In this document: piece by piece, positions 1 through 11,548 of the stretch
Layout of the letters: each line of letters starts with the position of its first letter
Numbering within the stretch: the first letter of the stretch is position 1
From: Armillaria gallica
Taxonomy: Eukaryota; Basidiomycota; Agaricomycetes; Agaricales; Physalacriaceae
Direction of reading: 5' to 3'
Assembly: GCA_037576215.1 (NCBI GenBank)
Contig: JBANDB010000003.1
Coordinates: 7,750,001-7,814,000 of the forward strand
Length of the DNA: 64,000 nt
Made by a program: the position numbers and the translations under genes
The notes under the pieces: generated by a model
Told to the model about the DNA's origin: nothing
Database searches by the model: none
Seen by the model: only the letters and a program-made list of their open reading frames with translations

Positions 1-255
1 TCCCTCCGGGATAGACGCCAAATGTTGAATTTTCCTTTTCATTACCAGATATGAATACCTGGTTTCTACCATCCACACTTTACGCATTTGCTAACATGTC
101 TGGAACGGTGGGTTTCGACTCCCTGCATGGAATATTAGAATATGTGGAGTGATGGTATTCTTAGATATGGAGTACATTTCTTTTCTTTATATCGCTCGGT
201 GAGAATCAGGCGCAGGAGATTAAAAAGAGACTATTTGCTGCAACATCTATGGATG

Positions 256-299
256 TTCTGGCTAGGATTCGAACCCAGTTTCTAGTTGGTATACGATTA
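256..299 (-). repeat. tRNA-like element (B-box, partial)
   Basis: On the minus strand the T-arm reads CTGGG-TTCGAAT-CCTAG, a B-box matching the GGTTCGANTCC consensus. It is preceded by GTATACC, which resembles the 3' half of a D-arm. The spacing between the two halves is too short for an anticodon arm. It is isolated and looks like a degenerate member of the families described further right. Confidence 0.45.
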
Positions 300-638
300 G
301 AGATTTAATTTCAGAGGAAAGAAGACAGCAGACCGGGATGTTGGTTACACCCGCAAGTTAGGAATGTTTAGCATTGTGTGAACGGGAACTGGTTCCCGCT
401 GCACAGACCATATTGCGGGAGATAAAATAAAATAAGCATGCTCTCTGACTGGGAGTCTCCAATGAGAGTGAAATTCCGCATCCGTTGACTTGTAATCTTA
501 GCCAGGGAAAAACAAGTGAGCTAGAAGTCAAATCCACTGGGTAGGGATTCCTCGAGCAGCCAGGTTTCAAAGAACAACCCACGCTCTTACATCCAGTGCT
601 GTACTCCATCAAAAATGGGAAGTGGACCTTGGACATCA

Positions 639-716
639 TCATCCAGCTAGGAGTCGAACCTAGTCATGGTCGGAAGTGCGGATGCACCACTGGAGGATGG
701 TAATTGAGCTACCAAA
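639..716 (-). repeat. tRNA-like element, near tRNA length
   Basis: Minus-strand B-box AGGTTCGACTCCT closes a T-arm (CTAGG/CCTAG). About 50 nt upstream is a GGTAGCTCAATTACC D-arm/A-box-like segment. At about 78 nt this one has the length of a normal tRNA, but I cannot pair an acceptor stem or place an anticodon, so I call it a tRNA-derived relic rather than a gene. Confidence 0.45.
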
Positions 717-796
717 ACAGCATGGTGGAGTCTTCAGGAAACCGCGTCGCCTCCCTTCAGGATTTATCCTTAACATTGAAGCCGTAAATGTGCCTG

Positions 797-846
797 TTGG
801 AATAGCATCCCGATCATTGTACATTGTTGGGTTTGACTCCTTGCAG
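797..846 (+). repeat. degenerate B-box element
   Basis: A weak B-box (GGGTTTGACTCC) with an A-box-like stretch upstream. No acceptor or D-arm pairing is visible. It is listed only because it continues the run of similar elements at 0.2-1.4 kb. Confidence 0.25.
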
Positions 847-1031
847 AAGAATAAGAAATACAATCCGGTGCAGATTATACAACTCATTTTTTTTGCATAG
901 AAGAAGAGTATTCTTTGCCACGGACGTCAAAAGTCTCGACCCGGAGCAAGGATACCAGCGCCCGAGTCTTGTGTGGACTATCAGCAGGGTGTACGTGCCA
1001 ACGACAAATCAATAGAAACGAAACGGACGGT

Positions 1032-1089
1032 TCTCTGGTGGCTTATCGGTAAGCCTCCACACAAGATGGGTTCGACTTCCGGCCGGAGA
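1032..1089 (+). repeat. 58-nt miniature tRNA-like element lacking an anticodon arm
   Basis: The sequence folds as acceptor TCTCTGG (1032-1038) with CCGGAGA (1083-1089), seven pairs including one T-G wobble. A perfect D-arm GCTT-ATCGGT-AAGC lies at 1041-1054, and a T-arm with loop TTCGACT at 1066-1082. Only 11 nt separate the D-arm and T-arm, against about 23 nt in a normal tRNA, so there is no room for an anticodon arm. A TTTT and a TTTTT tract follow at 1109 and 1119, suitable as Pol III terminators. The length equals that of the family at 15466-15523 although the sequence differs. Expression is inferred only. Confidence 0.6.
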
Positions 1090-1207
1090 TTGTGCTCGCT
1101 GTAATTGGTTTTCCCCCGTTTTTCACGAAACTCGTCTTGGTGGATAGCTACGATGTAGACAAGGCAGGGAATTTTTTTAAAGTAGGAGGCGGAACCTGGA
1201 AACAATT

Positions 1208-1270
1208 TCTCTGACGGGTGTTATAAACCGTGTAAGCCGGTGACCAGAGGTTCGACTCTTCCCAACTAGA
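1208..1270 (+). repeat. degenerate tRNA-like element
   Basis: B-box-like GAGGTTCGACTCTT with an upstream GTTATAAACCGTGTAAGCC segment. The T-arm pairs poorly. It is a weak member of the cluster at the left edge. Confidence 0.35.
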
Positions 1271-1357
1271 CATTCCGTTCTATGAGAGCCACCTTTCGTT
1301 ATCAAAAAGAGAGGATGTCGATGAAAAGGAATCTGCAAACACGGCTAACACTAATAT

Positions 1358-1412
1358 CCAATCTGCTGTAATAGATTGCACGGTACATGCTGGGTTCGAC
1401 TCCTGGTGACAG
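1358..1412 (+). repeat. tRNA-like element
   Basis: A good B-box (CTGGGTTCGACTCCTGG) is preceded by a perfect 6-bp hairpin CAATCT/AGATTG and a GCACGGTACATGC stretch. No acceptor stem is evident. This is a degenerate member of the tRNA-like set. Confidence 0.4.
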
Positions 1413-1674
1413 TAATGCTTGTGAACGGAAATCCTTTTAGTTCTTCTGGTTCCACTCAACAGTGCTGAAATCTTACATGTCATCTCGGAGCACAGACATG
1501 GGGGTCACAACAAGAAAAGGGTAACTCTCAGGTGTTTGAGTTCCTCTCTAGTCGATTGACCCCGGAGGAGTCGGCTTGTGTCCCGAGTTACTATACTGCT
1601 GGATCCACCGGAGTAAAAGAAAGATCATTCTTAAATGAAGAACATATTCGGGAGGGCTAGATATAGTACGACCG

Positions 1675-3769
1675 TCAGGCCTTCATCAACTCTCTCAGTG
1701 CACCAACCTCGAGCCGGGGCTCAAAGACGACCTTGAAAGGTAAAGGTCGCATAGTCGGCGAGTCTGTGAGTCCCATGGTATCGATACCGTCCTGAAAGAC
1801 ATTGAAAGCCCACATAAGGAGGGCAGTGTTGACAAACAGCGACCTAATATTCATGAGGATTACGGAATAGGAACAAGAACTGGGGCATACCTATTCGCGA
1901 CATGCATCCCTGGGCATACCCGTCTCCCGAAGCCAAAGTTGTAGTTCTTGATGTCGTTGCGGATGGTCCCGTCAGAAGTGAGCCAGCGTTGGGGGTCGAA
2001 TCGTTCTGGGTCGGGGAAGATGTCGGGGTCGCGGAATATGGACCTAAGGGCATATGGTGTCGGAATACTGAAGAGACGGAGCGATTAACATGCTCACCAG
2101 TGGTTTGGTATCACGATAGATCCCTTAGGTATGACATAGCCATTCTATAATAGCCAATGAGAGGGGGTGATGTGGTTCGTATTCGAAACGTACCCAAAGT
2201 ATATCCTTCGAAGCACGGTGCGGAACACCTTTAGACGATGAAGCCATGGTTCTTGACATTGAACGAACGAGTACAATACCCACCAGAAATCGAGATTGGA
2301 CGCCTGTTCCAACACAGCTTGAGCGTCACTTCCCAAAGATAAGAGAAACATACCATCTGTACGTCTCCAGTACAAACGCTGTCACCTCCGTGAGTTGGGA
2401 GCGGTCGTCAAAGCTAGGATCTACGAGAGTAAGCGAAGGTATGCGACTGAAAATGAAGAATACGAACATCGTTTGGCACCCATGAGAGCATCGATCTGGG
2501 CACGAGCTTTTGCCGCGGTCTCTGGGTAGCAGGCTAGAGCCATTATAACGATGCTGATGGCGGAAGCCGTCTACATCAATGAGCATTAGGAAGAGTTGAA
2601 TCAAGAGAGAACTCACAGTATCCGACCCTGCACCGAACATAGATCCAGCTAGGTATGCCGCTTCGTTGTCTGATAAACCATACATCGTCTGGTTCTCGAT
2701 GAGGTACTTGGCGAAAGAGGGCTGGGCATCTTCTCCTGATTCCTAGGACAAAAGCTTAGCTATCCCTCCGGGGAAGGCAATATGATTCTCTCACCATTCG
2801 CTCGTGCACGATGTCAATCTGAGACTTGAAAAAGGCGAGCTCTCGCCTGTGGAATGCGCGTAGTTCGTGAAGATATATCGGGATGTAGCGGAGGATGGGA
2901 AAAGAGTCGACGAGGTATGTCCCCGGCCGCATGGATCGCGCGACTTGGACGGTGTTTTGGTTGATGAGCTGGATTTCGGGGTCAGTATAGGCAGTGGGCG
3001 TAGTCTTGCCGTAGGTGAGCGTCATGATGACGCTAGCTGCATATCTGGGAATGATTAGTACATGATGTAGTGAACCGGCTGGGCGCACCTTCTGGCGAGG
3101 TTGATGTGGTCGGATGGATTATCGAGCAGGTCTAGGATAAAGATTTTGGCGTTTCGTAATTGTATAGGTTCGTAGGTGCGGGCTTTCTTCGTTTGGAGGT
3201 TTAGGTGAAGGGCTCTTCGATGGGACATGTTTGAACAAGGAGGATGTGACACTCATATGGACAGACGCACTTGTGTAGACGCCTCAGTCTGGAGCCTGCA
3301 GATATGAACAAGACTCGCATTCCGCCCGACATGATATCCGAACCGGCAATCAGCTTGGGACGATCCACTAATGAGGACCAGTGATTTTCCATGATTTCAA
3401 TTGCAGCCTGCACGTGATGAGCTTGTGATGACGAGAGGACGAGGTGTGAACGCACATTATATCGCCCAATGACAATGAAAGTCTGAGTTCCTTTCTTCAT
3501 GGAAAACACAGGGCCGTGCATTTTGGTCCATTCTTCATATTGAAGGAAAGGGCTGCGGAGTGTTATTAGGCAAGTAAACGGAGAGTTAATCAGCGAACCT
3601 ACTATTTTGTAGGCAAGTCCGTGCCGAAAACCCAGTGTGATGGCGGACCGGGTGGTAAGGGATAGCTTGATGACAATTTCCAGCGGTAGATAAGGAAACA
3701 CGCTGCGAGGAATATAGCAAGGGCTGAGATATCGGCTGCTGTTACAGAATAGATGAACATGATGGTCAT
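1675..3769 (-). CDS. cytochrome P450, copy A1 (multi-exon, intact)
   Basis: A microsomal class II P450 mono-oxygenase of about 495 residues, read by joining about a dozen exons across 48-65 nt introns with GT...AG ends. The start ATG is at 3769 and the TGA at 1675-1677. An N-terminal membrane anchor (about residues 3-30) is followed by the proline hinge PLPPGPP (about 38-43). The I-helix motif AGSDT lies near 297-301, the ExxR motif ETYR near 350, the PERF segment near 401, and the haem loop FGFGRRVCPG near 425-434. All key residues are present and no exon is broken, so it should be functional. It resembles fungal OrdA-type or O-methylsterigmatocystin oxidoreductase-like P450s, but the family and substrate cannot be assigned. 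An inverted near-copy lies at 44.7-46.8 kb. Confidence 0.9.
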
Positions 3770-4155
3770 GAAACCAAGAGGGACATCTGCGTGAGAGGCG
3801 CATTACGAGCGTCGCGTCAGAAGGTGTTCACGTGGAGGACTAAAGAGGGATTTTGCGCTTACCGAGATCCCGGAATATCTTCCGCTGTTCGCTTCATTGG
3901 AGGTAGGGATGAAGCAAGCCGGAGATTCTATCGAGAATCCGTTGAAAGGATGTCTTACCTAGGGCATGGGAGGGCGCCATGGACTAAGATGGGATCAAAG
4001 AGTCGTATGTTCGTATCTGTTGAAGCAGTTGCGGTGGTTAAATTAAGTCGTACTCGCATGGAATCAACAAACTCAACAGATCCGTATGAAAGTTACAGGG
4101 CTATACCAAGAACCAAAAGAGAGACCCCAGTAGCGATGAGTATGGGAGTTCGCTT

Positions 4156-4163
4156 CCTTTATA
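4156..4163 (-). promoter_or_regulatory. TATA-like box upstream of P450-A1
   Basis: TATAAAGG on the minus strand, about 390 bp upstream of the ATG at 3769. The same motif and surrounding sequence are conserved at the same distance in the inverted copy (44352-44359). The long gap to the ATG would imply a long or spliced 5' UTR. Function is inferred from position and conservation. Confidence 0.35.
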
Positions 4164-4530
4164 GCCATGGGCGTTTTGGTCTACTAAAGGAAACCGGGGT
4201 TGTTTCAGGAAAACTCACGCAGGACTCCTCTAATAATGATATATATGCGATAGCGAAAAGGTTCCAGAAACACTTTCAATTAGTGAATACTCCTGTGAGC
4301 TGAACATTCGCTGGGGCGATGTCTTGAAAAACGCCTGTGAGATTTTCACGTAAAGGCAAATAAACTGTAAGATGTACCATCGATGCTTCAGACTCATTCT
4401 CTCTTATTCACACCTGCACTTGCACTACTCGAACCCGAAAAGGATTTAGCTTCGATTACTTACAACAAGCCTTTTGTCCCCGTGGCGGACCGGAAGCAAA
4501 TCCAAAAAAGGAAATCCAACCTTGCCCCGG

Positions 4531-5737
4531 ACCCATAACTACAACCGACGCATATCTTTCGCTGGCGAATTTCGCAAGCACGTTCCAAGTTTACGGTACC
4601 TGTACTTCTCCGAAACGCCCGTCGAGTCGTATCGCTGACCGACCGCTCAAGCTCGAGTGCTTTGGCAAACCCAGGCTTCCGGTGTTTTGAGTCCTGTATA
4701 TAGTCTGATCTGCTGCGAGTTTACTCGATGAGGCGGACAGGTTTGACATGGAACCAAGAAAGCAGTGTATGTCCGTGATTTGTACTGGGCCCGAAGGGAT
4801 ACTAAGAAGAACTTCAGGACATTCGGTTTCGCTGACCTATCAAGTCAGCTTCACGTCCTTCTCCTTTCCCACCCTGGGCGAGGTGGCCATGATTGATATC
4901 TGACACTCGCAGAAGTTAAGGGGAACGTGAAATTCGACGGAAAGTTTGATCACCGCAGTTGCGGTACCGGCGCGATAAATCGATCCGACGTTGCTATGCC
5001 AACGTGGCTGCGGTGAGTTTCATTCGACACGAAGCAAGCACCCTTACCCATCGCGATGAACGGACTCTCACGCTCGTGGCGGGCGTTCCAGAGTCCTGTC
5101 ACTGAAAACGCGTATGTTAATAATGAACGCTGCCCGAAACCTCTACCCACAGTTTGATCGGCGACCTAGGACTTAGGCAGCTTTCAAAGATACAGAAACG
5201 CGGAGAAGACAGTATCGGGTTGGCCGGGACTGTATCCGGACTGAACACGAGGCTGAACATTCCCAGTGCTTGATGTGACCTTGAGCTTGTCAGCCTTCGC
5301 TAGGCTTCACGGTGGCAGGAGCAAGTGGAGTGTGTACTTTCTGGAGAGTACATAACGCTGCTACAGCACAGTATGATCTCTACTTCCTTCACGCATGGAC
5401 ATGCACTGACTTGATTTACAGTTTCACGTGCATCAGGCGAGATGAAGTGGGATTTCGTGATGGTTGTTGAGTCGAGGACGTCATCAATACTATTCGTAAC
5501 AGCTTCATATGTGTGAGTTCATTCGTCTGCGCCAACGCAGCATATGCTAAAACAGTATGTGTAGCCTTCCGACACATGCCTGCACGTCTATCATTCATCT
5601 TATTCTTGATGTGTACAGTCCCGGTCCCTATAAACCGAAGTCGATAAAAGCCAAGGCTTACCGGTATGGGAAGTTCACACCCCTTCAGTATTATCAGCGT
5701 CTAGATCTCTCTTTGCGAAAGGGTCCCTCCAGGGTCA
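4531..5737 (+). other. intergenic, no gene recognised
   Basis: Only short overlapping ORFs, none with splice structure or recognisable motifs. The segment is not repeated elsewhere in the window. A TATAAA-like string near 5626 lies about 110 bp upstream of the next gene's ATG and could be its promoter. Confidence 0.5.
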
Positions 5738-7054
5738 ATGTCGTTGTCTGATCCCATCTCTCATGCTTCTGTATCATCATCATTCAACGAGTCATATAAC
5801 TTCGTGCACAGGACTATCCCTGTGCGTACTTTGTCTCTTTATGCGCTCTACTCTCCTCTGCCCAGTACGCGCTCCATGACGTCTGTCCGCTCAATAAACG
5901 CTGCGCCGGAGTCTGGATCACCGAGTCAGTCCTCAACACCATCGGCGCCGACTGCGAAAAATAAGGTTCGGACAAAGCACTCCCTCCCGCAGTTATTTCG
6001 CTCGACTTCATACTTGTCCAATACCTCGTCAGAGCTTTCCATCTCACTCTCTCTTTCTTCCCATCCCCGAACGAAATCTAAAGTCTTGTCTGTCCTTTCT
6101 CCACTTATCCAGCGTCGACGGCGAAAGTCTGTAGGCACATCTCATACGGGAGATATGTCTTCTCCTTTCTCAGAGCCTTCTTCACCGCCATCCTCATTCA
6201 CCACGGAACGCCGCCTTCGCCAACTCGATAAACTTCAGCGCGTCCTGGGTGAGAAGGTACCCATCGAGCTCGTCCTCGGATCTTCTCCATATCCCAGCAG
6301 TATCTTGCAGCCATCCTATTCTCCTACATCGAGCCTCAGCTCACAACCCCGACTAGCGGATGCATCGCCCTCGCATAAACAAGACGGACCTAATCACCCG
6401 CAAAGAATGTCCTTGCCATCGGACGCACCACAGTCGCGCGTTGTTCCGGAACCATGGCTAGCTCACGCGCCGCCTTCGGATAATCCTAATCATCCTAAAC
6501 GGCGACAAAGTGTATCTTTGGCGCTGGCAAATGCAACGTCCTCATCTCTCGACTACCACCACCGTTCACACTCATCACCGGCATTTCAGCCTACACACCC
6601 GCATGGTTCGAGACCGTCACTTTCCATCATTTCTCCAATTTCTCCTAACAACGACCACACGAGTCCAAACCCAAATCCTTCTTCTTCCGCTCACAGCCAC
6701 TCAAAATTATCTCCTACTATCCCGTTCTCTCCAACGTCAAGCTCGCCAACCGAGTCCAGCCCATTTATATTAATAAATTCCGAACCGGTGTCAGGCGCAG
6801 CCGGGTCTGACAAGGAAAATGATACACGTCATACTCCAACTGCACGCGAACTTTCTTGGGACACGTTTACGCAAGTGTTTCCCCCTCCGCGTCCGGACAC
6901 GCCGTTTCTCTCGAGTTGTATCATGAAAGGTGATGATGATGGGGACGACGAGGTGCATCTCGGAATTAAGAAGGAGCGCAGGCAGGGTTGGAGTGGGCAG
7001 TGGAACTGCGATGATATGAGGGAGGTTATTGATCGCCTACGGGACTTGCGATAG
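5738..7054 (+). CDS. Ser/Pro-rich, probably disordered basidiomycete protein
   Basis: A single-exon ORF of 438 residues, strongly enriched in Ser, Pro and Thr. A basic cluster QRRRRKS lies near residues 125-131 and may be a nuclear signal. A short conserved-looking segment at about 157-180 (RRLRQLDKLQRVLGEKVPIE) resembles the 'LTRTLGE.VP.EL' motif seen in many fungal proteins of unknown function. An acidic GDDDGDDE patch precedes the C-terminal tail, which ends WSGQWNCDDMREVIDRLRDL. No catalytic domain is visible, so function is unknown and a scaffold or regulatory role is only a guess. An alternative start at residue 47 (MTSV) is possible. It is not duplicated in the window, unlike both neighbouring P450s. 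Confidence 0.8.
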   Translation: MSLSDPISHASVSSSFNESYNFVHRTIPVRTLSLYALYSPLPSTRSMTSVRSINAAPESGSPSQSSTPSAPTAKNKVRTKHSLPQLFRSTSYLSNTSSELSISLSLSSHPRTKSKVLSVLSPLIQRRRRKSVGTSHTGDMSSPFSEPSSPPSSFTTERRLRQLDKLQRVLGEKVPIELVLGSSPYPSSILQPSYSPTSSLSSQPRLADASPSHKQDGPNHPQRMSLPSDAPQSRVVPEPWLAHAPPSDNPNHPKRRQSVSLALANATSSSLDYHHRSHSSPAFQPTHPHGSRPSLSIISPISPNNDHTSPNPNPSSSAHSHSKLSPTIPFSPTSSSPTESSPFILINSEPVSGAAGSDKENDTRHTPTARELSWDTFTQVFPPPRPDTPFLSSCIMKGDDDGDDEVHLGIKKERRQGWSGQWNCDDMREVIDRLRDLR

Positions 7055-7588
7055 TCCGGTTGTGAAGGGAGATTCTTTCGTTGGTGAGTTTTCGTATTCT
7101 CTCGTGTTCTCCAAAACTATGCGATATTCATGGATTTTTTAGATATGACTTAGACCATCTTTTTACCTGTGTATTATAAGGGTCGATGATATTACTTATG
7201 TGTACGCATTCTTAATATGTATTCTGTTATCTCACGCCTGTTCTCACGTTAATGTATGATACTTCTCGCTTAATACCTGGGCAACTGCCAATAATGATAG
7301 TCGCCTTATTGTCTAACAGTGTCACTCCGAACCTTAAGTTTACGATGGCACTTGACCAATACCACAGCTCCCTTCCAAGAGATTTCGTTCCGGGAGCAAT
7401 GACGTCGACGGCGGTATTCACTGAACTCAAATAGTCCTTCCAATGAGAAAGACACAAGGAAGGTGACCTTTGGAGATACGAAAACCCCGAATTAGGATAC
7501 CCCAATGCTAAAGAAGGATGCGGAACCCAGGTCCCAGCGAACCAAGTTCCGGAATTCTGATTATCGATTGACTATTGAAGTGACTCGC
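7055..7588 (+). other. convergent intergenic region
   Basis: Lies between the 3' ends of the Ser/Pro-rich gene (plus) and P450-B1 (minus). The A/T-rich stretch around 7130-7230 probably carries the 3' processing signals. No gene or repeat is recognised. Confidence 0.45.
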
Positions 7589-9487
7589 CTATTCATATTC
7601 TCGCACGGTAGCATGTAAATGTCGACCGTAAAAAATAGGCAGAAAATGACACCGGAAAGATACATCTTCCGCGCTGTACGCGAGATTCAGAAACGGAATT
7701 AATAGGAACTAATGGAGGAAATCGCAGACCTTGTCTTGTATATTTCCATATCAAGCTTTCGAAAAAGGTTCCCGAACACGAGATACAGTTCGCACCACGC
7801 AAGACTAAGAAGACAAACATGAACTTAATACTGTTACCAGTCAAGAGTTAACAAAGCACTCACTTAATACCCAAACATGCACGAGGGCCTTTGGAGAATG
7901 GTACGAGATACTTATCCAACGACAGAGAATCTGACTGAATCCACCGGTCAGGGTTGAAGACCTCTGGCTCCGGAAAGATATCTTCGTTCATCAGAATGAA
8001 GGAAGTTCCCATCCCAACGACGGTCTACGAGGCGTTTAGTAAATGATTTCGGTGAGGAAAACACAAGGCAGCCCACCCCGGCAGGAACTGTAATCCCGTC
8101 AATATCCATATCAGCGGATAATACCCTCGGAATGGAAACCGGAACACCGATACTCAGCCTCAGCGACTCCTTCACCACCCCAGTCTGTCATTGAGGTTGA
8201 TGAATAAACTTGTCGATGTGAAAAGGGTAACGAAGACATACCAGGTAGGGTAGTTTCTCGAGAGAATCATACGGCATGGGTGATTCCTTTTCCGGCCACA
8301 TAGCCTTCAGCTCTGCAACGAGCTTTGCTCGGACCGAAGGGTCGCTGAGAACATGAAAGAAACCCATAGTCATCGCATTACTGGTGGTATCAGTCCCTGC
8401 AATGAGGAACGTTTGCGCCTAGGAGATAAGATTTCTCTAATCAATTACTGACGAGCAATGCAGCACGGGCGTACCTCCGCCAACAAAGCCTTCCTTGACG
8501 GCCTCTCCACGTCGTCCAACAGACGATGATAAATTGTCTCATGGACTGTATCAAGTACCCCAGGATCGGCTAAGATCTTGTCGATATGCTTTCCCAGTAC
8601 CTTCTGCAAACGGAAGAAGCCCACCGCGTCCGGGTTCATCATTCTCGTGACACCTTCCGGCAGGTAGTGCAAAAATCTGAGGATGGGGAAGTTACGTACA
8701 GCGGACATCGTGACCGTAATAGCCTCCATGCCCAGGAGGATGGGATGAGCGAAGCTCGGGGAATGGAGTGCGCCAAAGGACTGGGCGTAGCAGTACGCAG
8801 TGATTATGTCCATAGTTGTGGCTTTGAAAGCTTGGTGTAGGTCGACTGGTTTATCACGGTATTCTTCCGTAATGATGTTCATCAGTGTATTGACCTTTCA
8901 AAAGCTATTGAACCAGGCTACGATCAAGAATCATTAAACAAACATACCTTCTCCTGTATTATGCTCTCCAGTTTGAGAATCGATCGCCGTGAGAAGAGCG
9001 GATTGAAGGTATCTCGTCTCTTTTTCGCTAATACGGGATCGGTCATTCCGAACACGGAATCGTCGGCGTTGAAGCACCAGTAGTAGTTTGGGTCTTTGAT
9101 GACATCTTTCTGAGCAGAATAGATAGAGAAATATGCCTGTGGACTGCTGAAGTGTAACTTAGAAGGGTACAAATGAGCCTTTTGAATTATTTCGGTTAAC
9201 GGCAGACACTAACCTCGTTGGGCGCTATTCGGACCACTGGACCTGCAATTTCTCGGGATCAATAAAACACCCTACAATATACAGGACTAAACTATCTCAC
9301 CATAAATTCGATGAAGACGCTCCAATTCTTTGACAAGCATTCCATCTCGAATTGTCTCCCAGTAAGCTACGTACCACGACGTCAGCGCAGCGATTTTAGG
9401 CCCGGGAAAAATTCTGAGGGGATGAAAGACAAGTCGGGATAGAACGCGATAGATGCACCAAACCACTGTTACAGCGAGTAGAAACAT
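7589..9487 (-). CDS. cytochrome P450, copy B1 (TRI4/CYP58-like, intact)
   Basis: About 490 residues after splicing of nine to ten exons with short GT...AG introns. The ATG is at 9487 and the TAG at 7589-7591. The N-terminus has a hydrophobic anchor, then FHPLRIFPGPK (about 21-31) and a WYVAYWE segment (about 38-44), typical of trichodiene oxygenase-like fungal P450s. The I-helix motif is AGTDTT (about 296-301), ExxR is ESLR (about 354-357), and the haem loop FSKGPRACLG lies near 427-436. No frameshift or stop was found in the exons. It is unrelated in detail to P450-A. A second copy begins at 62450 and a broken 5' fragment lies at 46958-47278. The resemblance suggests oxidation of a terpenoid, but no terpene synthase is visible nearby. 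Confidence 0.88.
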
Positions 9488-10699
9488 GACTTCAGGAGGT
9501 ATCCGATATTTTCACTTGAAGTTCCAGCTATATAGCTGATATTAGTAATCCTGTGAATCTCATGTGCCGATAACAACACCAACGCCAACACCACCATTCG
9601 CAGCGAAAACGTCTCCATTCATACTTTGATGCGGAAGAAGCATCTGACGAAGGTCGCCTGAGAGCGTGCGTGAACACTGGTTCCTCAAAGTCAGTCAGTG
9701 ATGGTCACACGTAGGGAAGTGAAGTGAGGCCGGACCAAAGATAGCGTTTCACGGGATATGCCGGGATGACTTTCCAACGTCCATCGCTCTACAGATTACC
9801 CCAAACCGATAGACTTCATAAGTGCTGAAGCTGAAGCATTGAGGCTTGGGCCTGAACGTCTGAACAGTAACACTCGATGAACATCGATGAACGCACTGGG
9901 TTCTTCTTCGTCATCTGGTTTGGACTATTTCTTCTCTTTCTCGTTTGCCACATCATCTTTTCTCTCACGACTCGTACTGCTCCAAATCTGTCACAAACAA
10001 TAGACTTTTATTGGATCGATGTCATTGCATGAGTGATTCCTGAAATAAGGTCGGGACTCGGAAAGGACGCCACCCTCTCTTCCCGGGGACCACGGACTGG
10101 AGCCGACTGGGAGCGGATAAAGTCAGACTGATTGATTCTTATTCCCGGAACAGTCATTATGGACGGATTAGAAACGCAGGGTGCACTGTTTCTGGGGGAT
10201 TGCGGTCTCGTTTACGTATTTCCATAGTATTGCGTCCGTGAACACGCTCCTGCTGGCTACGCTGCTTCGGACCTTTGCAAGGTACATGCTACCGAGTGCG
10301 TGTTTCCGGAACTACGGGTTTATGAAGGTGAGCTATCGTCGGGCTAGCTGTAAACAAAGTCTCAGTCAATTTGTTCCTAGATCAATCCGGCGCCTTGTGG
10401 TTAGCAAGTGCGGCAGTGAGACAAAGCTCTCCATGCTCCTTTGAGGCAAGCCTAAAAATCTTGAAATTATTACTCTACTCCGCCGACTAAGACTAGTCCT
10501 CGAGGGGCGGGACCTCGAAAATTGTACAAGAACACCTCTTATGATTTGTGCACAAAGTCTTCATTCTGACTTGACCTTATTTGGAGGTCTCCGCGTTCAT
10601 TCAAATGACCGAAACTGTCTCCGAGTCTATATGGGGGCCTGACTCCGGCAAAACACGCTTCTAAGTCGACGTCAGGTTCCCCCCGTTCGAGAATAATGA
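9488..10699 (+). other. non-coding spacer shared with 47.3-48.3 kb
   Basis: Upstream region of P450-B1. It is repeated, with differences, at about 47279-48300, where the P450 is broken. The short ORF at 10181-10444 has no recognisable motif. I see no convincing gene here. Confidence 0.5.
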
Positions 10700-10767
10700 A
10701 GGCCTCTTCTGGAATATCAGTTAGTGTACGCACGTGCGAAAACTGGGTTCGACTCCCAGAGGCTCTG
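10700..10767 (+). repeat. tRNA-like family T1, block A
   Basis: T-arm CTGGG-TTCGACT-CCCAG is perfect. A D-arm-like half (ATCAGTTAGTGTACGC) precedes it. Only about 13 nt, containing the self-complementary CGCACGTGCG, lie between them, so any anticodon arm is a 3-bp miniature. GCCTC upstream can pair with GAGGC downstream as an acceptor. A T7 run at 10787-10793 suits Pol III termination. Homologues start at 25286, 37258 and 48301. Confidence 0.6.
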
Positions 10768-11133
10768 CTATTTCATCCATAAAGAGTTTTTTTAGAGCTC
10801 TATATTTAGTGCTTCGCTGTTTCTGCAAGAGTACGAACGGGTTAATCAACTGACTCGCATGTTTGCATTAATCATTGAGTAACAAGGGACTCAAATCTTT
10901 GTTTGTAGATTCGTGCAAATTGATCATCGAGGATCCCTGTTTTCAACGTGGTAGGAGCGGCTGTGTCGGGCAATTGTCACTCCAACATGGTGTGCTGAGG
11001 TCACATGTTGAAGGATAAAAACCTGGCGCTTTGGGCTTTTCCGCTATGGGTCAGCGAACCCAGAGTGGTGGTGGCAAGGCCGGCATTCTGAGCTCCGAAT
11101 CCTGTGTATGGAAATCACGGCTGATAGCAACAG

Positions 11134-11197
11134 CAAGGATGGGTGCTGGTTCTACCTGGTGCGAGCTAGACACCGGGTTCGACTCCCAGACGGACTT
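11134..11197 (+). repeat. tRNA-like family T2, block A
   Basis: B-box CGGGTTCGACTCCCAG, with an upstream hairpin corresponding to GGTA-loop-TACC in other copies; here one stem base is changed. About 16 nt separate the two halves. No acceptor stem is apparent. A T6 run follows at 11223-11228. Confidence 0.55.
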
Positions 11198-11507
11198 CTT
11201 AGCCGATACTGATTGAAATGCATTTTTTCCAGACTTTTCTCCGTATCTTTTGCGGCATTTAATCTTGATTCATCCAAACGTCAAGATGTTAGGATACGGC
11301 GAAGCTAACCCTGGAAACGAGCTCGGAGCCGGTCAGAAGCATGTCGAATCTTGATCGTGGACGTTCACTCCTTGGCTCTGAGTTTCTATTATGATTCATC
11401 TGCTTCAAATGCCTTTGTTTTTCTCAACGAAAAAAAATGTTTGAAATCTGGATATATTCCCACACGTTGGTTACCATACGATGCTCTCCTCGAGCCTTTA
11501 ATTTAAA

Positions 11508-11548
11508 ATCTAACCAGCGATAAATCTGGGTTCGGATCCCAACCGGAG
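11508..11548 (+). repeat. tRNA-like family T3, block A (5'-truncated)
   Basis: Only the T-arm half remains (TGGGTTCGGATCCCA); the ATCGGTTAG D-arm half present in blocks C and D is deleted. A T7 tract lies at 11585-11591. Confidence 0.5.

Larger units (their letters stand above)
1675..4530 (-). repeat. left arm of a large inverted duplication
   Basis: The P450-A1 gene and its upstream region, to about 4530, recur in opposite orientation at about 41870-46839. The arms are about 37 kb apart at their inner ends. The left arm is uninterrupted, while the right arm holds a 2.1-kb insertion. Coding exons in the two copies are very similar by eye. Confidence 0.85.

Noticed and set aside
3791..4303. 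170-residue plus-strand ORF upstream of P450-A1
   Set aside because: It lies in the conserved upstream region, antisense to the P450. The corresponding frame in the inverted copy is shorter and differs, and there is no domain.
5814..6138. Minus-strand ORFs inside the Ser/Pro-rich gene
   Set aside because: Shadows of the plus-strand coding frame; composition explained by reverse complement of Ser/Pro codons.
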